64,000 nt of DNA from Hemileia vastatrix. Taxonomy: Eukaryota > Basidiomycota > Pucciniomycetes > Pucciniales > Zaghouaniaceae. The position numbers were made by a program, and so were the translations under genes. Below are positions 1-10,989 of the stretch, in pieces (within the stretch, counting starts at the first letter, position 1; each line of letters begins with the position of its first letter). The notes beneath the pieces are model-generated. The model had not been told where the DNA came from. It did no database searches and saw only the letters and a program-made list of their open reading frames with translations. The stretch lies in NCBI GenBank assembly GCA_030280995.1, contig JASXTE010000011.1:25011817-25075816 (forward strand), in the 5' to 3' direction.

Positions 1-117
1 GAAAAGCACAGATGCTACTTCACATACAAAATGAAAATGAAAAACACAGAAGTAAAAATTAATAAGTAGTTAATTATCAAATGAGTAAGCAAACAGTAAA
101 TTATAATTATTCTAACA
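1..117 (-). repeat. Copia 3' LTR, 5' portion, cut by window edge
   Basis: On the minus strand a purine-rich tract (positions 118-124, reading GGGAGGG) is followed at 117 by TGTTAGAATAATTATAATTT, the TG start expected of an LTR directly after the polypurine tract of a Copia element. The pol reading frame ends just before it (stop near 107-109). Only the first 117 bases of the LTR lie in the window, so its end and any target-site duplication cannot be seen. Confidence 0.55.
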
Positions 118-432
118 CCCTCCCATGCTCAATGCTGCAACCAGACAAACACAAATAACCACAAAAATTCTCATGCTTTTGGTGTGACAAAATGTTTTTT
201 AATAAATCAGGCAATATACTATTAGTGGAATAATAGTTTAACTTAATTAATTTATTTTCAATAGCTTCATACAGCAAGTGTAGCCTCATGTTGATATGTT
301 TGGTTTAATATTGAAATAATGAGTTATTCACAAGGGTAATGGCCCTTTGATTGTCATTTTTCAAAATTGGAATGTTGTAGGAAATTGGAAGTCCAGAAAA
401 ATGTTGAAAAAACCTTGCTAAATCTTGACCAT
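107..432 (-). pseudogene. Copia RNase H, C-terminal half (separated fragment)
   Basis: The minus-strand translation has the end of a Ty1/Copia RNase H: a DNQRAI motif, then a run ending in a TKHI-type stretch and an LPDLLKN segment equivalent to the usual LADILTK signature. The N-terminal half of the same domain lies 14 kb away at 14457-14881. The reading frame stops being Copia at 433, where the Gypsy-1 LTR begins. What is seen is one domain in two pieces; that one insertion split it follows from the matching 5-bp flanks. A short frame break separates the two blocks near 290-305, so this copy was already decaying or has decayed since. Confidence 0.8.
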
Positions 433-1644
433 TGTGGTGCACATCTTTCAGTAAGGCAGCAAATGTCTCAGCTCTCAGGAAGGGCAAAAAAGGGGTGGCT
501 AAGAAGGATGGTTAGGGAAGCACAACAAAGGGGTCTTCAAAAGAGCAGAAAAATTAGACTCTCTACACACAGTTTTTTTGTGTACTATGGATATACAAGC
601 CATGGAAAGCAAAAATTAGAGGGAAGTGCATACTAGACTATAAGACAAGAAGGTATGATATGTACCTGAGGAAGCCACCACCAGCACTAGAAGCATAGCA
701 TGGATTAAGGGGTAGCTTCAACAAGGGTAGAGGTTTAACATTTAGATAGAAAAAAACAGTGCTAGAAGAACAAGTGGGTCAATAAGCAGTGCTCAAAAAT
801 AGAAGAAAGAGAAGTGACACTTGAAGGAAGAGTAATTGCTTAGCGTGGAGGGTTTCACAATCAGTAGAAACTCACAGGGAAAGCATGGGATATTACAATA
901 GGTAGGGAAGGCAGTACATTACTTATTATTTATAGAGGGATCTCAAGAAGCATAGGGTATGTAAAAAAGGCAGACTGTCAGGCACAAACAGCTGTACTTG
1001 TATAAATTGTTCAAGTGCTATTAGGACCTAGACTTATGCTAAAAATTTTACATAGATCATTGAGATACTTAGTAACTGTTTGATATTCTTGTATTAGCAC
1101 TAAACTTGTGTAGGAAAACCAGTAGGAAGAAAGAGCATAGGGGAAGGGCGCTGAACATACAGGTATATAAAAGAGCACTCACTTTTAAAAGAGAAGTGTG
1201 AAGAAAGGAGAAAAGAAATTGAAGTAGATTTATTATTAACACGTAGATAATACATTATAGATTTATTTTATTTTTTTGCACAAAACAGGTGTGCATACCA
1301 GAAGTAGCACTGTAGAGTTATTTAATTGCTACAGTAAGGATAGTATTAGATAGAGTACTTCAAGAGGGAGTGACTGAGAATACTAGCACTTACTGAGAAT
1401 ATATATAGCCAAAGATATATTACTTATATTAAAATATATTATCCCTTTCTTTAATGATCTCCATAAATTCATTCTTCTTTCTTGCCCCAAAAATATATAT
1501 ATAGAACCACACTTACAATACATGCTTTCACTGTCTTTTAAATATTAGAGTGGAAGGTACTTCTTTTTAAATTAGTTTTAGAAGGGGAACTAACCCATCT
1601 CAGATTGTATCTATAGCTTAGTATTATAGTAACATCTTTCTACA
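433..1644 (+). repeat. Gypsy-1 5' LTR
   Basis: A 1212-bp LTR. It matches 12187-12359 and 13424-14456, the 3' LTR with an insertion removed, along its whole length. Many differences between the pair are single transitions. It is followed directly by a primer-binding-like sequence at 1645. Confidence 0.88.
1164..1173 (+). promoter_or_regulatory. TATA-like box in Gypsy-1 LTR
   Basis: TATATAAAAG lies in the second half of the LTR and is kept in the 3' LTR copy at 13976. Position and conservation suit the element's own promoter; this is inferred, as no transcript is known. Confidence 0.4.
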
Positions 1645-1668
1645 ATTGGTGTCCCAACAGTGGCAGCC
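1645..1668 (+). other. Primer-binding site of Gypsy-1
   Basis: The sequence TTGGTGTCCCAACAGTGG starts one base after the LTR end. TGG plus a sequence that could pair with a tRNA 3' end is the normal start of minus-strand synthesis. The related Gypsy-2 has TTTGGTGCCCAACGTGGGG at the same place. The tRNA used was not identified. Confidence 0.6.
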
Positions 1669-1872
1669 AGATTGAAAGTATGGTTTTTTTTTGGGTTTTC
1701 AGGGTTTTTTCAAGAGGATGTAATCAAGCCAGTGCTTTGAGGAAGAGTTGAAGAATCTACAACAAATGGATTGAGCCATTTTTGGAGGATAGAATATGGC
1801 TTTATTAGAGAATATAGTTGGTATAAGCTTTTAGTTCTTATTTATTTTTTTATTTTAGTAGTAGAAGGTAGA

Positions 1873-2731
1873 ATGGAACCTACAGCTGCTACTTCTAAAG
1901 TTACTCTGGAGAAGGAAAAATTGCCTAACTCCACAGAATCTTTACCACCTAGGGTTTTGAAAATTATTAGGTGCAAGGATGAAAGCTTGCAATTTACTGG
2001 AATTAATACTCAAAAGTTTTTGAGGAGGTTCAAACAAGCAGCCAAGGTTTATGGAGCCTCAGATTATGATATGGTGATTAAAGTGTTATTTTTTGTCACA
2101 AATGAAGGTAAGAACAATCTAGAAGAATTTTATGGTCATGAGAAACATGATTGGATTGTGCTAAAGTTGAAAATTCTAAAAAGATGGCCTAAAGTTACTG
2201 AGGAAACAAGGTATACAATCAAGGACCTAGATTTTTTGATAAACAGGGTTAAAGCTAAAGGGGGTATCAGAGACCCAAATGACTTTAAAAAATTTCAACA
2301 AGAGTTTCATCAAGTAGTAGATTATTTGATCAGTAACAAGGATTTTAGTGAGACTAGGGTGTCAATACCTTGGTTTTGTGAGGCATTAGTGCCTGAGGTC
2401 AAATATTGGGCAAAGAGGAACCTTGATAATGAAGGGAAATTGGCTAGGGAGAAGAATGGAGATTATAAGTACCCAGGATTAGAGGAAGTGGAAAAAGTGG
2501 TGGAAGCTGAAATGAAGTTGCATGAGGTAGAGCACCAAGCTGCTAGGGTTTCTTTAGAGGATGTAGTGGTGATAGAAGTTTTGTCTAGTACTGGGTCACC
2601 TTCTTCAGTATTGACCCCATAAGCAAAAATAACCTCACAGGATTCAAATTTAGTGATGGTTAGGATTGAGGAATTGGAGAAGAAGTTGAGTGAGGCGGCT
2701 AAACCTAAGCCAAGGTTTACTCCTCAACTGT
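1873..2731 (+). pseudogene. Gypsy-1 gag, N-terminal part
   Basis: The open frame from the ATG at 1873 to a stop at 2620 encodes 249 residues. The start at 1873 is preferred because the upstream 34 codons are LTR-leader-like and the Gypsy-2 gag starts at a comparable place. Similarity to Gypsy-2 gag is visible by eye: both have FTG/FNG, a GAS-x-x-DMV block, a K-DW block and a segment of the DFKKFQ/DFKKLC type. After the stop the frame resumes (shifted) to about 2731, with a charged KKLSEAAKPKPR stretch. There gag is cut by an inverted solo LTR, and it continues at 4002. Role: capsid protein of the virus-like particle. Confidence 0.75.
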
Positions 2732-4001
2732 TGTAGAGAGTTCTAAAGTACTAAGCAGTAGACACAATGAGAGATGGGTTGGTTCTTCTTTTCAATTTCT
2801 AAAAAGAAGTGTCTTCCACTCTTATTTTTAAAGACAGTGCAATAATGTGTAACACTAATATGTGATTAGAAAGTTTATAAGTTGAGAAATGAGTTTTTAA
2901 AAAAAACAAGTATTACTATCTGGATATTTCTATTCTTAACAAGCGCTAATATTCACAGCTACTCCCTCTTGAAGTGCTCTCTTTGAATATGCCTTATTAT
3001 AGCAATAAAATAACTCTAATACAAGTCAATCCTTCTGAATCTATATATTCTCTCTATGTTGCAATCTTTCACTTATACTATAAGAAATACACACACAGAT
3101 GCACGAATGACAAAAAGACTCAAAAAAATCTCTAATATATTCTCAAACAAATGATCGCAGAAAATCTAATATCTTATACTTGACTTCACAATTATTAACT
3201 ATTTGTTTGTTAACTAATTATTTGTCAATTGTTCTCCCTCCTTATTACTAGATGAGATACCCCTTTTTATATTTTTCCAGCACTCAAAACACAGTTCCCT
3301 AGTGGATCTCCAGCGCTGACTCTAGTGCCACATTAGTAAAACAATAACCAATCTATTAGTAAACTACGTACACCGCTTGTAACAACTACAGCACCTAAAC
3401 ACACCCTATTCTTACGAACACTAGTATTAAATTGTTTCACTCATACTCCACATGCGCGCTCCTGACTGTACCTTTATTTTTTTTCAGTGCTACTTCCAAG
3501 TTTTGACTCCTTCTAACGCTGATCTTAGTTTCCTTGACTCTTGGGTAGCTTTGTGATTTAGTCCCTGCTCTCCTTACTTCATTACTAAGTCCATAGTTCT
3601 AACAACTCACTTAACTAGTTAACCTCCTAAATTACCTGTTTCAGTAAGTTACCACACTTGCCGCGGTGAAGTATACTATGCACTTGAGTACTTCCTTAAG
3701 CCATAATTCCTTCCTTAATGCATAACACATGATTATTGGAAAACCCAAATCCATATTGTTCAGTGCTTGCAGTCCTAGATTGACAACACACAATTCCCCA
3801 TTGTGCAGGGCATCCTGCTGCAAAATCTGAGCGCACAGACCCTGAATCTTCTTTCGCGCTTCTATTTCCCTTTGTTCTTGAAACACACAAATATGTATTA
3901 TAGTTTAGCACTACCTACTGTGCTATGAATCCCCTTTGTTCTTCCTGGACTATGCAAGCTGATTGGTCCAAAATCAAACTTCCTGAAAGGCACATACCAC
4001 A
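2732..4001 (-). repeat. Solo LTR of the Gypsy-1 family, inverted, inside gag
   Basis: Read on the minus strand, this 1.27-kb block is an LTR of the same family as 433-1644. The plus strand begins TGTAGA and ends ACCACA, the reverse of the LTR end and start. Internal blocks such as the reverse of the AAGAGGGAGT segment (near 2960) and the region around 2760-2840 align in order. It shows more sequence and indel differences from the flanking LTRs than they do from each other. The gag frame before it resumes after it with a CCHC knuckle, so it is an insertion. No clear target duplication is visible. Confidence 0.8.
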
Positions 4002-4866
4002 CCATCACAATTTTCCTCTATGGTATGCTATTATTGTAATAAAGAAGGCCATACAAGGATGAGATGTAATGTGCTTCAGAAGGATAAAGAAGATTAGGTT
4101 TTTTTTGAAGATGGTACAGTGCTAATGTTAGAGGACTGCACAAAACATTTTATGGATAAATATTGAGGAACGCAAGCTAAATTCATTGTTCATATTAATA
4201 AGAAATCTATAGAAGTCAGGTCTAGTAAGGGCAAGGAGCCTGCAGATAATAATGAAAAATCAGTTAATTTTGCAGTAAACTGTGCAGTATTGGATTTTAA
4301 AGTCAATGAGGGAGCAGTTGCAGCGCTACTTACTATAGTGCAGTTAGAAATGTTTTCAGAAAAACATAAGAAGATGGCTGCACCAACCATTAATAGGCCA
4401 AGGAAGCCTGACACTAAGGACACAAATCCTGAAGACATTAAGGAGGTAGGATATACTACAAGGGAAAATACACCAGTACCACTTGAGGATGTGGAGATGG
4501 AAGACAAATCTGTGAATAAAATGGATTATGATATGGAGAAGTGTATCAAAGAAAAACTATTAGAGGAGTCAGAGGTAATTCAGCAGAGAGAAGTACTGGC
4601 AGAATGAATTCCAGAAGTTAAGCATAATACTCCAAAGAATCCTCCAGGTAGGAAAAAAGCTGGTTCAAAGACAACTCAACCAAAATGGAGGATTCAGCAT
4701 TTATATCATACTGATTTTTCAATAGTGGCTGAAGATTTTGTTGTGCAATGTTTAAAAACAACAATTTCAGCTCCATTGGGGGTGCTAACAGCAGTAGCAC
4801 CAGAAGTAGAAAATAGGATTGTAGATAATTTTAGGAAGCAAAGAACTTCTAATTGTGTTGAATAAG
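4002..4866 (+). pseudogene. Gypsy-1 gag C-terminal part with CCHC zinc knuckle
   Basis: Just after the solo LTR the plus strand encodes CYYCNKEGHTRMRC (from about 4029), a full C-x2-C-x4-H-x4-C zinc knuckle typical of the nucleocapsid end of gag. A long acidic and lysine-rich linker follows (4175-4860), broken by stops near 4097, 4164, 4605 and 4863. The longest intact run is 4290-4607. The linker equals the region between zinc knuckle and protease in Gypsy-2 (about 54420-55440). Role by family: RNA packaging. It cannot make a full protein now. Confidence 0.7.
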
Positions 4867-5423
4867 ATATGGCAGAACATTCATTTCAACCAGTTGTAAT
4901 ATTACTGAGTGTAACACACTTTGCAGGACTATTAGGGTATTTAATGGTTAAAATTAATGGAAAGCAGATCAGAGTACTGGTAGATACTGTTTCTCAGACC
5001 AATTTAGTTTCAGCGTAGGATGCACTTGATTTAGGTTTTCCAGTTAAAGATGGTGAGGGAACTGTCACAGGTATTGGAAGTGGTAGGTTACCAGTTATAG
5101 AGGTAGCTGAATATGTCAAGATTCAAGTTGAAGGAATATCAAGAGATTTAAAATTTTATGTTCCTATGGGTGTAGTAAAATAAGTTTTAAGAACACCATT
5201 TTTAATGGATTATGCAGAAACAATAGATTATTGTTTGAATAAAACAATAGGAATTAGGATTATGGGTGATGATGAGATTCCGGTGACAGCAGTCTTAGTA
5301 GCACCTAAGGATGGTGGCTTGGAAACTAAGTATGTTGGATCTGTGAGTCTAGAGAGTGAAAGAGAGTTTTATGAGGTGGAAGAGAATGGGCCTCCACCAG
5401 GGAGGCTCCAGTCTTTTCATTAG
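4867..5423 (+). pseudogene. Gypsy-1 aspartic protease, degenerate
   Basis: The frame reads KINGKQIRVLVDTVSQTNLV at about 4950-5010. It aligns with TLNGKEVKALVDSGSQINLI of Gypsy-2, where DSGS is the catalytic aspartate motif. Here the motif has decayed to DTVS. A downstream TGIGSG block matches RGIGGH of Gypsy-2, and TPFLMDYAE matches GPFLMDFEA. Stops lie at about 5017 and 5182. Retropepsin-type protease that would cleave Gag and Gag-Pol; inactive as read. Confidence 0.65.
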
Positions 5424-5719
5424 GAGCTGGAATTCTAGGTATTACTATCTCCCAAGATGAGAGGAACCCGGATAGTGAACATTCAGTGCAAGAAGGGATG
5501 CATAAAGTGGGGCTTCACAGGTGTCTTGGTAATACTACTATAGAGTGTATTGTGTCTAGACTTTAGAATTTTGTTGATTATGGATTTTGTTACACTTATA
5601 TTAAAAAGAAAAGACAAAAACACTACGTAGGTGCAACTCAAAGTTATATTTAAAAAGGTGTAATATTAAGTAATGAATGCAGCATCTGGAACTGTCAAGC
5701 ATCAAAGTATAAACAAGTA

Positions 5720-7457
5720 GTGGTTAAAGTTAAACCAGTAAATGTACAAATGCCAGATTTGAACCCTCCTTTGTGGAGGACAGTACTATCAAGAAATCCT
5801 TATGACACACCTTTAACAAATTTTACACCTGAATTTACGCCTACTAATAGGATAGCTTTAGAAAGAACTCAGATGGTTAATTTTGGACCAGAAGATTGGT
5901 TTTTGAAGGAAGAAAAGAATTTATTGTTATATTTTATGGTGCTTAGAGAGAAAGCTATTATGTTATCAGAAGAGGAAAGGGGTTTATTGAAACACTCTTA
6001 TGTGAAACCTCATATTGCTCCAGTTATACCTCATGCCCCATGGCAGAAGAAAGAATTTACTATACCAGTGGCAATAAGAGAAGAATATACAGAATTAATT
6101 AGGGAAAAATTAAGTTCTGGCTTGTATGAACAGTCAATGTCTAGTTACTCAATTCAAGTATTTTGTGTTGTCAAACATAACAGAAATTTAAGTGTGGTTC
6201 ATGATTTAAGAGAGATGAACAAGGTTACAGCTCAGGATGCAGGATTGCCACCAATTCCAGAAGAATTTGTGGAATGTTTTTCAGGACAATAATGTTATGG
6301 ATTTGGAGATATAATGGGAGGATAAAATGAGCAAAATTTAGATATTTCATCAAGACCCATGACTATGTTTGAGAATCCATTGGGGCTCTTTAGGTTAACA
6401 AGGTTACCACAGGGTGCTACAAACTCATTGACAGTGTATCAGGCACAGATAATGTGGCTATTACAGGATGAAATTCCAGGACACGTAGGAATATTTATTG
6501 ATTATGGCGGTATAAAAGGGCCAGTAACTGATTAAGATGGAGAGGTTCTAGAGGAGAACTCAAACATTAGAAGGTTTATTTGGGAATATTCTATTACACT
6601 TGAAAGGGTACTTTTTAGAATAGAAGAGGCTGGTTTGACAGTCTCAGGGTCAAAATTTTATTTTTGCATGCCAGCATTAGGTATTATTGGTCATGTTGAA
6701 TATAGGAGGGGAAGAATCATCACAGAAAAACAGAAAAATAAAGTACTTATGTGTCCAAGACCAAGAAACACTATAGAAGTAAGAGGATTTTTAGGTATTT
6801 GTATATATGTAAAAACTTATATTTGTGATTTTGCCTTGTTATTTTCACCATTAAGGCACTTGACAAGAAAAGATTCTGTATGGGACTGGAAAGAGGAATG
6901 TGAAGAGTCATTCAAATTATTAAAAAGAATTGCAGGAAAAGATATTCTTTTAAAGAAATTGGAATATGGACAAGGCACTGGAAAGATTAATCTAGCAGTA
7001 GATTCAAGTGTGTCTGCAGTGGGCACAGTTTTAATGCAAGAGGATGAGGAAGGAAATGATAGGACTCTCTTTTATGAGTCAAAGACTTTTACAAAGGTGG
7101 AGTCTAGGTATTCACAGTCCAAGTTGGAGTTGTGTGGGGCTGCAAAAGACTTTGAAGAAAATAAAATAGATGCTTTGGGAGAAACATTTTGAGTTACAGG
7201 TTGATGTGCTATCTTTGGTGAAAATGATCAGTAGTCCAAGCTTACCAGATGTGCCAATGACTAGATGGGTAGCACAAATTTATGTATTTTCTTTTAATTT
7301 AGTCCATAAACCAGGAAAATATTTCACAATGCCAGATTCTTTGTCAAGAAGGCTGTTGTGTGAAGAGGATTCTGAGGCAGAAAAATTTGAAGAAGATAAA
7401 AAGTGGATAAGTGGAATAGTCTATTGTTATCAAAGGTTTAGGAAGAAGGTTGTCTGA
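5720..7457 (+). pseudogene. Gypsy-1 reverse transcriptase and RNase H, broken
   Basis: 5720-6292 holds the pre-RT linker (LNPPLWR, FGPEDW) and the first RT block, including VVHDLREMN, the usual (V/R)-x-D-x-R-x-LN motif. 6335-6500 has the PFGLFRLTRLPQGATNS-type block. The YxDD box at about 6495 reads FIDYGG, so the second aspartate is lost. 6720-6990 carries the connection domain (FLGICIYVKTYI, SPLRHLT). 6985-7160 carries RNase H (VDSSVSAVGTVLMQED, then Y-S-Q-x-K-LEL). 7170-7360 ends with HKPGKYFTMPDSLSRR. Several frameshifts separate the blocks (near 6290, 6530 and 7190). Non-functional. Confidence 0.8.
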
Positions 7458-9028
7458 AATATCATCAATACCAAAGGTTGTCTGTGAAGATGTAAAACAA
7501 ATGTCCAGCATAAAGGAAGACAATAGACTACAATCATCTTTAGGCAGTGTCTGCAATGACAATAAACTAAGAAGCTTAAGGAGGAAGTTCTTAATGAAAC
7601 AGATAATGAGGAGAAAAAAGTGCAAGGGTTAGATGTTAGAGCTAATTTAGTAACAAGAAGAGCACCAGATGAAGTGGCTCATGATTCAGATTAAAATGAC
7701 TTGATCACCAGTCAAGAAAGTGATTCTGTATTAGAAGGTGGGTATTTAAATGAGGAATCAACTGAGAAAGTAGATTTGTTGAAAGAGTATCTAGAGGGCA
7801 ACAGTTGACAAGAAAATTGTGACAAAGAAACATGGCGCAAGATAGGGAAGCACACTAAAGAGTATTTTATTAAAGATGGAAAGGTACAAAGGGAATTCTC
7901 TTCCACAACGCAATCAGTTATAGTAGATAGAGGCAGGAAAGAAAAGATTCTTAGAGAATTAAATGAAAATATGGAAAATAGGAGTCAAGATGAAACTTAT
8001 GGAAGAGTCAAGGAGTGATTCTGGTGGCCAAAAATGAGAGCAGAGGTCAAGTATTGGGTTCAATCTTGCCCAGAATGTCAGCATAGGAGTTACAGAAACC
8101 TAAAGGGAAGGAAAAGGCAATGGGTGAAGATACTATTTTTAGCAGGATTAGCTTAGATGGGGCTCATAGTAAAGAAGGACACTTTAAGTACTTGATTGTG
8201 GCCAGTGATGATCTGTCAGGATGGGTCAAAGAAGTGCCTTTGGTAAACCTTAGGGTGAATAATGTAGCTGAATTTCTAAAAAAGGAATGGGTGTATAGAT
8301 ATAAGGTAATGAAAATGGTAACTTTGGATGGTGGTGCTGAATTTTCTATTGAATTCAAAGAAGTTGTTAGAGGAATTGGCACCAAGATTTTAGTTGCAAG
8401 GCCATATTATTGATAGGTGGTAGGTATGATTGGGCAAGGGGATCAAGTGATTAAAGATGCACTAGTTAATCTATGTGGAACTAATGATGCAAAATGGAAG
8501 AGTTATTTTCCTTTAATATTATTTGCAGATAGGATCTCAGTGAAAAGGATGACAGGTTATTCACCTTATGGACTTATGCTTGGCCAAAGGGCTGTATTAC
8601 CAGTTGATCTTGAAGTTGGATCTTTTCTAGGATATGATTGGGATCAAGTGCACTCAACTGAGGATTTAATTCTAGTAAGAGTGGCACAGCTTGAAAGAAA
8701 GGATGAGTTTGTGGAAAAGGCATATGAAAGAATGATGCAAATTAGGGACAAATAAGTTAAATATCCAGATGAAGGCTTAGTGCACAGATTAAGGGAACCA
8801 TTGAAGCCAGGGGACTTGGTATTAATATACAACAGAAGTATTGAAAGTCAATGGGCTAAACTGTTTTCAGACAGATTTAACAGTACTTATAGGATCAGAA
8901 AGCAAATTACTGGAGGAGTTGGATGGTACTGCATGGAAATGATGTGTAGAGGCTTATCAGATCAAAAGATTCTACCCAAGAGGGGTACCAGTAACACAAG
9001 AATTACCTCCAGGAAGAGGATAAACTAA
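7458..9028 (+). pseudogene. Gypsy-1 integrase, broken
   Basis: 7458-8000 is a charged spacer with several stops. The integrase zinc-binding part is seen at about 8010-8090 as FWWPK...SCPECQ. The core follows at 8120-8413, with VASDDLSGW and the LDGGAEFS block (second catalytic aspartate), then RPYY and a stop. 8417-8755 holds the C-terminal core (KDALVNLCG, GYSPYGLMLG). 8780-9028 resembles the GPY-like end (PGDLVLIYNRS...W...F-S-D-RF). Catalysis by family: strand transfer of LTR DNA into the target. Stops at 8412 and 8753 and frame changes make it inactive. No chromodomain was recognised at the end. Confidence 0.75.
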
Positions 9029-9833
9029 CAAAATTATTTACGTTTTCTCCAGAAAGAGTTTAAACTATTATCTACGACAGATAGGGAATTAGCGATGGCA
9101 AAGATACTATGGCTAAACAAGAAGTTGGCATTAGTTCCTAGAGTAGATTTTATGGAATGAAGAATTAATGCTTTACAAGGGGATATGAGGAAGTGGATGA
9201 GCTAGATAGAGGAATGGCTTTCTGTGAAAATCAGCAGGCTACTGGGGACTTAGAAGAAGGCAGTATCTTTAGCTGAAGAAGGTTGGAAGATGGAGCGCCC
9301 AAATTTAGGCACCTTGGTTCTTGAAAAATATCTGATAATGAAGGTTAATTAATGGGGTTGAAGTTATTTAAGGATAGTAGAGGGATCATAGGAAACAACT
9401 CTCTAACTCTCTAAGAAGATGTATATGCAAAAAGGCAAGTGTGTTGCAAGTGCTATGTGCTTTGCTCATGGTTTATGAAGAATTAGGAATTTTTTTCCAC
9501 TATAATTATGGAGTTTAATCATAGTTAAAAAGGGAACTATGTACAATTATTTGAGTTAAAATTCTGATCAGAGGGAAATGAAGGAAGATAATTATTAATA
9601 GGAATCACCATTGAAACTGGAAGGGAATCCTTTCTATTCTTCAGGCATGATGAAGTTATTGGGATCCATGTGAAAGCCAGGTATTGATGAAGAGCTGACT
9701 TTATTCATTAGTTGAGTGATAATTTCAATATGATGGTAATGGGAATTCTACTCATTTTTAGAAAAAGAAGGAGCACAATTTTATGAGGATGAAATGGCCT
9801 CATATATGAGGCAAAGGTGCAAAAAGATTCATA
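9029..9833. other. Gypsy-1 spacer after integrase, no gene seen
   Basis: About 0.8 kb with stops in all frames at short intervals and no recognised motif. It lies between integrase and the antisense ORF described next. Confidence 0.5.
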
Positions 9834-10345
9834 TCAAATGCACAAATGGGAGAGGTTGGGGGACCCATAATAAGCAAATATATTTGTTAAAACCTTTAAA
9901 GAAATTGAAATTAGAAAATATTTTGTGAAAGTAAGTATGGTGGACTTACTAACTAACAGATTTTTAGGCTGTGCAGAAGGGGAAAGCACTCTCATGGTGT
10001 TGGGAGAATATGAAGAAGATGGATGTAACACAACATTTTGTTCAGAAGGTAAAGGGGATTCTGCCTTGGGTTGGATGGAGATTTCTTGCTGAGAATACGT
10101 AGGGAGAGACACACTGTCAGCAGGTAATGATTCAGAAGAATGGTGAGTAGCACTACTGAGACTATCTTTTATAGTAGGAGCACTAGAGGTATCTCCAGAA
10201 GGGAACTGGATATAACCATTAATAAAATTAGGACATTCATAAGAAAAAGTACAAGTCTTCTGAAAGCAAAAGTATTTATCACAAGTGGGTCTAAAGGTAG
10301 CATATCCAAAAGGCTTAGAGAAGTACAGCTAAAATTGTGACAGCA
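9834..10345 (-). pseudogene. Antisense ORF of Gypsy-1, downstream exon (Cys-rich)
   Basis: On the minus strand an open frame follows a good 3' splice site (a T-rich stretch then TTTTAG, near 10345). It encodes about 170 residues. Its first part holds CDKYFCFQKTCTFSYECPNF, four cysteines spaced like a small zinc-binding module. A serine/proline-rich middle follows (DTSSAPTIK, HHSSES, LPTYSQQ), then a hydrophobic end. The frame stays open to about 9834. Its place, between integrase and 3' LTR and opposite to pol, matches the antisense aORF position known in some plant Gypsy lineages. The product is not recognised. The link to the exons at 10990-12027 is inferred. Confidence 0.4.
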
Positions 10346-10399
10346 GCAAAAAGCACAAGACTGATCTCTAGGTAAAGTATGATGTTGGGTCATTGCTAA

Positions 10400-10989
10400 T
10401 TAGAGCTTGTGAAGTTTAATGGATTGGATAAGGAAGAAGAGTGGATTTCAGGCCTATTTATAATAAACCAGGCGCTGTAAGTGAAATAAAGAAAGGCAAG
10501 GGCTGAGTAGTATCCAAGTGGGGACTCTGATGAGCTGAAGAGTAAAGTGTATTGAGGTTAACTGGGAAAGAAGTTTAGCGCTACAGAGTGCAAGATCTTG
10601 TGAAGATCTGAATTTACTTCAAGAATATGAGGTATGAAGAAGATGAGGTGCTAACAAATTAAGTTATGTAGGAAGATTTTTTATTGTCTCAGGACCATAT
10701 CTCAGGAGGAGTCAAGGAAGAGTTTTCATGAGGAATTTTATCTTCCCTAAGAACTAATAATATTCTCTCACTCTCTCAAAATAATAATAGGCAAAGTTTG
10801 GCAATGGAAAAATTTTTTGGGAATAATTTTTTTTTATTATTCAAAAAAAAAATAATACAATAGGTACAACTTTTTTACAGTGAGATACAAATTGGAAAAT
10901 TAGAGAAAAGAAGAAAAGATGCTGAAAAAAAAGAATTAGAAAAGAAGTTAGTATTGTAAGAAAAAATAAGGAAAAGGATGGGTCTTACT
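10400..10989. other. Gypsy-1 spacer, no gene seen
   Basis: A-rich sequence with long homopolymer runs near 10830-10860. On the minus strand it could be an intron of the antisense ORF: the sequence after the exon ending near 10995 starts GTACTA, and a T-rich stretch ending TTTCAG is present near 10920. Nothing else was recognised. Confidence 0.4.

Noticed and set aside
305..636. Plus-strand 89-codon ORF at the left Gypsy-1 boundary
   Set aside because: It spans the Copia/LTR junction in the wrong sense for Copia and runs through LTR sequence.
1771..1872. N-terminal extension of Gypsy-1 gag with a membrane-like segment
   Set aside because: Leader sequence with T-rich codons; the related Gypsy-2 gag has no such extension, and an ATG in better context is at 1873.
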